Shown here in pieces: positions 5,692 through 9,603 of a stretch of 9,603 bases of DNA. The position numbers were made by a program, and so were the translations under genes. Position 1 is the stretch's first letter, and every line of letters starts with the position of its first letter. The notes below the pieces were generated by a model that was not told the DNA's origin, made no database searches, and was given only the letters and a program-made list of their open reading frames with translations. Origin of the DNA: Lachnospiraceae bacterium (lineage in GTDB: Bacteria; Bacillota; Clostridia; Lachnospirales; Lachnospiraceae); assembly GCA_017964055.1 (NCBI GenBank), contig JAGCSS010000011.1, positions 1 through 9,603 of the forward strand, in the 5' to 3' direction.

Positions 5692-6627
5692 TCAGTTTTC
5701 CTTTCGGGAAAGATAATCTTCGAGTCTGGTGCGGATCTTTTTAAGTTTCTCGGACATGCTAATATGCATGAGGCGTTTCAGGTCAAGATTGGGATAGGCT
5801 TTTTCCAGACGTTTCTGGACAAATGATAAACGATCCCAGTTCTCGAGTCTGTGGCAGGAGAGAGCCCTGCTGCGGAGTTCTTCGTAGCGTTTCTCGAGTT
5901 CGGCTGTCCGTACTTCGGCCTTTTTTCTGAAATCTTCATAACCTTCCGAGATACGGGCCGTTGCTTTTCCTGCTCTTGTCTTAAGCTCCTCAAACTGCTC
6001 CTTGTGTTCCTGCAGCTCCTGCATGCTCTTTAATGTGCCGGTGGTGAGGCGCGAGCCGATGATCTCGGCGATGCGGTTCAGCAGCCGGTCGGCGTCGTTG
6101 GCCAGGCGCAGGCGGGCCTGTATCTTGGCCAGAGCGGCAACGGTTATGACTATATCAACGGCAAACAGCCCGTAATACACGATAAAGCAGATATTCCGCA
6201 GGGTGTCCGGCACTTTTTCGACCGTAAGGATAACCGCGGGCTGTATGATCTTCATTACAAACACGCATCCGAAGCCCCACATCAGCGAGAACCGCAGGCA
6301 CACATAGCCCATGATGTTGAAATGCTCGTCGGTGTAGTCCCACCAGCGCTGGTGGAAGATCTTTTCGAGTATGAAACCGGTGATGAATTCGAGGACGGAG
6401 GTCAGCAGGACCGAGCCGGCATACAGCAGCAGCAGGTTATCGGAAAGCGGCGTGAGCAGGAGTATGACGATCACCGCGCCGACTCCGTAGATAGGGCAGA
6501 CAGGGCCGTTTAGGAAGCCCCGGTTTATGAAGCGCCCTGTTGTGACCGCGTGGTATACTACCTCGACAGCCCATCCGACCACCGCGTAAAACATGAAGAA
6601 TGCAAGTATCTGAGTAAAATCGTACAT
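5692..6627 (-). CDS. CmpB-type putative ABC transporter permease with helical C-terminal tail
   Basis: A membrane protein of 311 residues in the ABC_trans_CmpB (COG4905) family, whose function is unknown despite its name. About five membrane segments lie in residues 6-168. Family signatures are RGFLNGPVCPIYGVGAV (36-52) and WWDYTDEHFN (95-104) followed by GYVCLRFSLMWG (107-118). Residues about 169-311 are highly charged and probably helical or coiled coil (for example EVRTAELEKRYEELRSRA), in the cytoplasm if the topology is usual. No ATP-binding domain or ABC ATPase gene is nearby, so transport is doubtful. The start at 6627 has GGAAGGA about eight bases upstream on the minus strand. It has its own promoter (6672-6700) and points at the palindrome, which probably ends its transcript. 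Confidence 0.85.
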   Translation of the reverse strand: MYDFTQILAFFMFYAVVGWAVEVVYHAVTTGRFINRGFLNGPVCPIYGVGAVIVILLLTPLSDNLLLLYAGSVLLTSVLEFITGFILEKIFHQRWWDYTDEHFNIMGYVCLRFSLMWGFGCVFVMKIIQPAVILTVEKVPDTLRNICFIVYYGLFAVDIVITVAALAKIQARLRLANDADRLLNRIAEIIGSRLTTGTLKSMQELQEHKEQFEELKTRAGKATARISEGYEDFRKKAEVRTAELEKRYEELRSRALSCHRLENWDRLSFVQKRLEKAYPNLDLKRLMHISMSEKLKKIRTRLEDYLSRKEN

Positions 6628-6671
6628 TTCAAATATCCTTCCCGACAGACAGCAGTCTGATATTCAGCTTC

Positions 6672-6700
6672 AGTATAGTCTCAACATGGGATAAAAACAA
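6672..6700 (-). promoter_or_regulatory. Promoter of the CmpB-type gene
   Basis: On the minus strand TTGTTT (6700-6695) and TATACT (6677-6672) are separated by 17 bases. The leader of about 40 bases includes a small hairpin (CAGAC 6646-6650 with GTCTG 6655-6659) just ahead of the ribosome site. Confidence 0.65.
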
Positions 6701-6730
6701 GAAAATCAGTATTCTCACAGGGAAAGTACA

Positions 6731-6759
6731 TTGAAAAGGCGCGGTTTTCCGTTTAGAAT
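6731..6759 (+). promoter_or_regulatory. Promoter of the MATE gene
   Basis: TTGAAA (6731-6736) and TAGAAT (6754-6759) with a 17-base spacer. It is divergent from the minus-strand promoter, with 30 bases between the two -35 boxes, so both genes share one control region. Confidence 0.75.
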
Positions 6760-6769
6760 AGTATTTCGG

Positions 6770-6790
6770 AGCCGCGCATCCCGTGCGGCT
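6770..6790 (+). promoter_or_regulatory. Hairpin at the 5' end of the MATE leader
   Basis: An 8-bp stem (6770-6777 with 6783-6790, one G-T pair) closes a five-base loop and begins within a few bases of the expected transcription start (about 6766). There is no T-run, so it is not a terminator. A 5'-end hairpin of this kind may protect the mRNA; that role is inferred. Confidence 0.45.
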
Positions 6791-6817
6791 GATATTCGGA
6801 GAAAAAGAGATACAACA

Positions 6818-8236
6818 ATGAGCAATATAAAGGACAGAAAATTCAACTGGCTTGATTTTATACGCAGCGTGGCGATCATCGCGATCCCTGTGGCGCTGCA
6901 GAACCTGCTTACGACTACGGGCAGCATGATCGACACGATGATGATCGGAAAGCTCGGAGAGATCAACGTGGCCGCGGTCGGACTGTGTGCGCAGTTTTCC
7001 TCGCTGATGTTCGCGTGCTACTGGGGTTTTGTGGGCGGAGGCATGCTGTTTTTCTCGCAGTTCTGGGGGAGCCGTGACGACGAGGGCATAGAGTGGTCGT
7101 ACGGCATGACCTTTACCTGCATGATGACGGTCGGCGTCATCTTCGGAGTCCTCGGGCACTTTTTCCCGGTGACGGTATTGAAGCTGTATACCGATAAGGA
7201 GAGCATTCGCACTATCGGTGTAGAATATCTCCGCATAGCGGCGTTTTCCTATCCGATCATGGTTTATTCCATGGTCATGTGCAGCGTTTTGAGGTCGACC
7301 GAGAGGGTCAGGATCCCGATGTATTCATCGATCGCGTCGGTCTGCACCAACATTTTCCTCAACTGGGTATTTATCTACGGACATCTCGGAGCACCCGCGA
7401 TGGGCGTCAGGGGTGCGGCGCTGGCTACGGTATGCGCATCGATCGTCAATGCCGTATGCACCTTCGTTCTGGCAAAGGCTGTCGGCTCGCCCTATATTTT
7501 CCGCTTTAAGGGGCATTTCAGATGGACAAGGGAGAGAGTCACGGAGTACCTGAAAAAATGCTTCCCTATCATCTGCAACGAGCTGCTCATCGGTATCGGA
7601 AACATGGTGATCAGCATCGTAATGGGCAGACAGGTCGAGGAAGCGATCGCGGCTTATGCGGTATTCAGGACGCTTGAAGGCATGGTGATCGGATTCTTCG
7701 CGGGATTTTCCAATGCGGCGTCCATTTTGGTCGGAGCCAATGTCGGCGCAGGCGAGCACCGGAAGGCTTTCGAGCGCGCATGGAGGCTGATATATCTGTG
7801 CCAGGGCACGATAGCCGCGGTCGGGCTGCTGTTGGTGGCACTGAGGTCGCCGATACTTACGGCGATGAGCCTCAGCGGCGACTCGTATTATTACGGTGCC
7901 GGGATGCTGATAATCTACTGCATTGCGGCCATTATCCGAATGGGCAACTGGGCGCAGAACGACACCTACCGTTCTGCCGGAGACGCGGTTACGGGCACGG
8001 TGCTGGAGATCGTTTTCATGTACGCGATGCTGCTGCCCTGCGTATGCATCTCGGGTCTGGTCGCAAAAGCGCCGGTGCTGCTGACTTTTGCATTCTGCTA
8101 TGTCGATGAGCCGATCAGATATGTTATAATGCAGATACACATGTATTCCGCGAAATGGATACGTCCCGTTACCGAGATGGGAAAAGCCGCGCTACCCGAA
8201 TTCATGGAGAGCAGGAAAAAAGCGGCGAGGGCATAA
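6818..8236 (+). CDS. MATE family multidrug/toxin efflux transporter
   Basis: A cation-driven efflux pump of the cytoplasmic membrane, 472 residues, the usual MATE size, with about 12 membrane segments in two halves. Typical stretches are IPVALQNLLTTTGSMIDTMM (23-42), the GGGMLFFSQFWG loop (73-84), VLRSTERVRIPMYSS (157-171) with the following NIFLNWVFIYG, and RSAGDAVTG (385-393). The second half repeats the pattern with GFFAGFSNAASILVGANVGAG. ATG 6818 is preferred because an in-frame TTG at 6731 lies inside the promoter and would be upstream of the transcript. The ribosome site is weak (AAGAGA at about 6805-6810; a better GGAGA at 6798-6802 is 15 bases away). Exported compounds cannot be predicted. 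No terminator follows, so read-through into the alpha-galactosidase gene is possible. Confidence 0.93.
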   Translation: MSNIKDRKFNWLDFIRSVAIIAIPVALQNLLTTTGSMIDTMMIGKLGEINVAAVGLCAQFSSLMFACYWGFVGGGMLFFSQFWGSRDDEGIEWSYGMTFTCMMTVGVIFGVLGHFFPVTVLKLYTDKESIRTIGVEYLRIAAFSYPIMVYSMVMCSVLRSTERVRIPMYSSIASVCTNIFLNWVFIYGHLGAPAMGVRGAALATVCASIVNAVCTFVLAKAVGSPYIFRFKGHFRWTRERVTEYLKKCFPIICNELLIGIGNMVISIVMGRQVEEAIAAYAVFRTLEGMVIGFFAGFSNAASILVGANVGAGEHRKAFERAWRLIYLCQGTIAAVGLLLVALRSPILTAMSLSGDSYYYGAGMLIIYCIAAIIRMGNWAQNDTYRSAGDAVTGTVLEIVFMYAMLLPCVCISGLVAKAPVLLTFAFCYVDEPIRYVIMQIHMYSAKWIRPVTEMGKAALPEFMESRKKAARA

Positions 8237-8245
8237 CGGCAGATA

Positions 8246-8266
8246 TTACCGCGTCAGATGCGGTAA
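8246..8266. promoter_or_regulatory. Inverted repeat before the alpha-galactosidase gene
   Basis: TTACCGC (8246-8252) and GCGGTAA (8260-8266) are perfect 7-bp arms around seven bases, in the 58-base gap after the MATE stop. No T-run follows, so it is a poor terminator. Its size suits an operator for a sugar-responsive repressor, but the central sequence is not the CG step usual for LacI-family sites. No convincing promoter is seen in the gap. Confidence 0.4.
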
Positions 8267-8294
8267 ACATAAAATATAATCCGGAGGTTTACGA

Positions 8295-9603
8295 ATGGGC
8301 ATTGTTTATTACGAGAACGAACGCATCTTCAAACTGGACACGCCGAACTCGACTTACATGTTCGAGCTGGTCGACAAAGAGGGCTTCATGCTGCACATGT
8401 ATTACGGCAGGAGGCTGTCCGACTACCGCACCGCGGACCTGACCCGCACCGATTTCGGAAAGGCGGTTCCCTCGAACAACGAGCGTGAGCGCTGCTCCTT
8501 CAACGACTGCATGCCTTTTGAGTATGCGACGCACGGACTCGGCGATTTCCGCGACGACGCCTTCAAGGTACTCAATCCCGAGGGCTATACCGCGACCTCG
8601 CTCGAATACCGTTCGCATATCATCTATTCGGGAAAGCCCGCGATCAAGGGCATGCCCGCGACCTTCGGAAAGGATGACGAGTGTACCACGCTCGAGATCA
8701 TTGCCGATGATCCATACAACGGACTCGAGGTTACGCTGATCTACACCGTTTTCGAGGATGTCGACGCGATCACGAGGAGTGTCAGGGTCAAGAATACCGG
8801 TAAATACGCAAATATAAAGCTGACAAAGGTTCTTTCTACATGTGTAGATTTTGAAGAAGGCGATTACGATACTGTTTTCCTGCACGGCTCGTGGGCGAGA
8901 GAGAGAACGATCGACCGTAATAAGCTCGGCTACGGAAAACACTATGTTTCCAGCAAACGAGGCGAGTCGAGCCATCAGGAGCATCCGTTCATCGCGCTCC
9001 TCGATAAGAACACGACCGAGGACGCCGGCGAAGTATGGGGCTTTAACTTCGTATATTCGGGCAACTTCATCGCGCAGGCGGAGAAGTCGCAGTTCAAGAC
9101 CGTCAGGGTCATGATGGGCATCAACCCCGAGGATTTCTGCTGGAATCTGCATACGGGCGAGGAGTTTGTGGCACCTGAGGTTGTCATGGTGTACTCACAT
9201 GAGGGCATCGGAGCCATGTCGAGGACCTTCCACGATCTCTACCGTAAGCACCTGATCCGCAGCAAATACAGGAACATCCGCAGGCCGATCCTGATCAACA
9301 ACTGGGAGGCTACCTACTTTGATTTCACCACTGAGAAGCTGATCGCCATCGCGAAGGAGGCTTCCGAGCTCGGCATCGAGATGCTGGTCATGGACGACGG
9401 GTGGTTCGGAAAGCGCAATTTTGACGACAATTCACTCGGAGACTGGGTGGTCAACGAGAATAAGCTCCCCGGTGGCCTCAAATACCTGGTCGATGAGGTC
9501 AACAAGCTCGGCATGAAGTTCGGTATCTGGATGGAGCCCGAGATGATCTCTCCCGATTCCGACCTGTACCGCGCACATCCCGACTGGGCGATCCATATTC
9601 CGG
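8295..9603 (+). CDS. Alpha-galactosidase, glycoside hydrolase family 36, 3' end missing
   Basis: Hydrolyses terminal alpha-1,6-linked galactose from melibiose, raffinose-type sugars or galactomannan fragments. There is no signal peptide, so it acts in the cytoplasm on imported oligosaccharides. Codons 1-436 are open to the window edge. The N-terminal beta-sandwich region (about 1-320) is followed by the start of the catalytic barrel: RPILINNWEATYFDF (about 333-347), then LVMDDGWFGKR, and NKLGMKFGIWMEPEMIS. These are diagnostic of GH36. Enzymes of this type have about 730 residues, and the nucleophile aspartate (near residue 480 in characterised relatives) and the acid/base lie past the edge, so activity cannot be judged. 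ATG 8295 has CCGGAGG (8281-8287) seven bases upstream. With no clear promoter of its own, it may be read from the MATE promoter or from one not recognised here. Confidence 0.95.
   Translation, partial: MGIVYYENERIFKLDTPNSTYMFELVDKEGFMLHMYYGRRLSDYRTADLTRTDFGKAVPSNNERERCSFNDCMPFEYATHGLGDFRDDAFKVLNPEGYTATSLEYRSHIIYSGKPAIKGMPATFGKDDECTTLEIIADDPYNGLEVTLIYTVFEDVDAITRSVRVKNTGKYANIKLTKVLSTCVDFEEGDYDTVFLHGSWARERTIDRNKLGYGKHYVSSKRGESSHQEHPFIALLDKNTTEDAGEVWGFNFVYSGNFIAQAEKSQFKTVRVMMGINPEDFCWNLHTGEEFVAPEVVMVYSHEGIGAMSRTFHDLYRKHLIRSKYRNIRRPILINNWEATYFDFTTEKLIAIAKEASELGIEMLVMDDGWFGKRNFDDNSLGDWVVNENKLPGGLKYLVDEVNKLGMKFGIWMEPEMISPDSDLYRAHPDWAIHIP

Noticed and set aside
6731..6817. N-terminal extension of the MATE protein from a TTG codon
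   Set aside because: The TTG is the first part of the -35 box and the segment contains the leader hairpin. The added peptide is basic and unlike MATE N-termini.
7325..8140. 271-codon open frame on the minus strand
   Set aside because: It is the shadow of the MATE gene. The peptide is rich in Arg, His and Gln, typical of antisense translation, and has no family motif.
8275..8280. TATAAT as a promoter for the alpha-galactosidase gene
   Set aside because: No -35 box lies 16-18 bases upstream, and transcription would start at or after the ribosome site. It is more likely the A/T-rich sequence that often precedes a Shine-Dalgarno site.
8289..9152. 287-codon open frame on the minus strand
   Set aside because: It lies wholly opposite the alpha-galactosidase gene, which has clear family motifs. 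The frame stays open because of the GC-rich codon use of the real gene, and the peptide shows no recognisable domain.

Overview
The window looks like chromosomal DNA of a fairly GC-rich Clostridia member (Firmicutes), most likely Lachnospiraceae. The grounds are the strong AGGAGG ribosome sites, the sigma-A type promoters with A-rich upstream tracts, the gene families (PgcA-type phosphohexomutase, thioredoxin-type glutathione peroxidase, OhrR, two-iron superoxide reductase, split ThrE exporter, CmpB-type membrane protein, MATE pump, GH36 alpha-galactosidase), and short GGGACGG-type intergenic hairpins that I recall from such genomes. This placement is inference, not a database result. No tRNA, rRNA, CRISPR array or transposase gene was seen, and no stretch above 300 bases lacks a gene.

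Layout: (a) 1-1413, the 3' part of a phosphoglucomutase/phosphomannomutase gene with a strong terminator. (b) 1457-2565, an organic-peroxide unit: glutathione peroxidase followed by an OhrR-type MarR repressor. They share one promoter whose -10 box lies inside a 33-bp dyad with an OhrR-like core, so the operon probably represses itself until peroxide oxidises OhrR. (c) 2596-3786, a single-gene unit for a membrane SPFH/Band 7 protein, ending in a terminator. (d) 3827-5597, a probable three-gene operon: desulfoferrodoxin (superoxide reductase), then the two halves of a split ThrE-type exporter, with a strong hairpin in the leader. (e) 5610-5674, a perfect 30-bp-arm palindrome filling most of the gap between convergent genes. 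(f) 5692-6627 on the minus strand, a CmpB-type membrane protein with a long helical tail, divergent from (g) a MATE efflux pump at 6818-8236. (h) 8295 to the edge, a GH36 alpha-galactosidase cut off before its catalytic residues.

Working together: positions 1457-4308 form an oxygen-defence neighbourhood for an anaerobe. It combines peroxide reduction (GPx), a peroxide sensor (OhrR), a membrane-organising protein (SPFH) and superoxide reduction (Dfx). The flanks deal with sugar phosphates, alpha-galactosides and export.

I found no convincing wholly new system. The best leads are the OhrR-controlled GPx operon with its extended dyad and a possible two-cysteine OhrR, and a three-copy family of short palindromic repeats (near 1376, 3794 and 5610), two of which are built into terminator-like hairpins.
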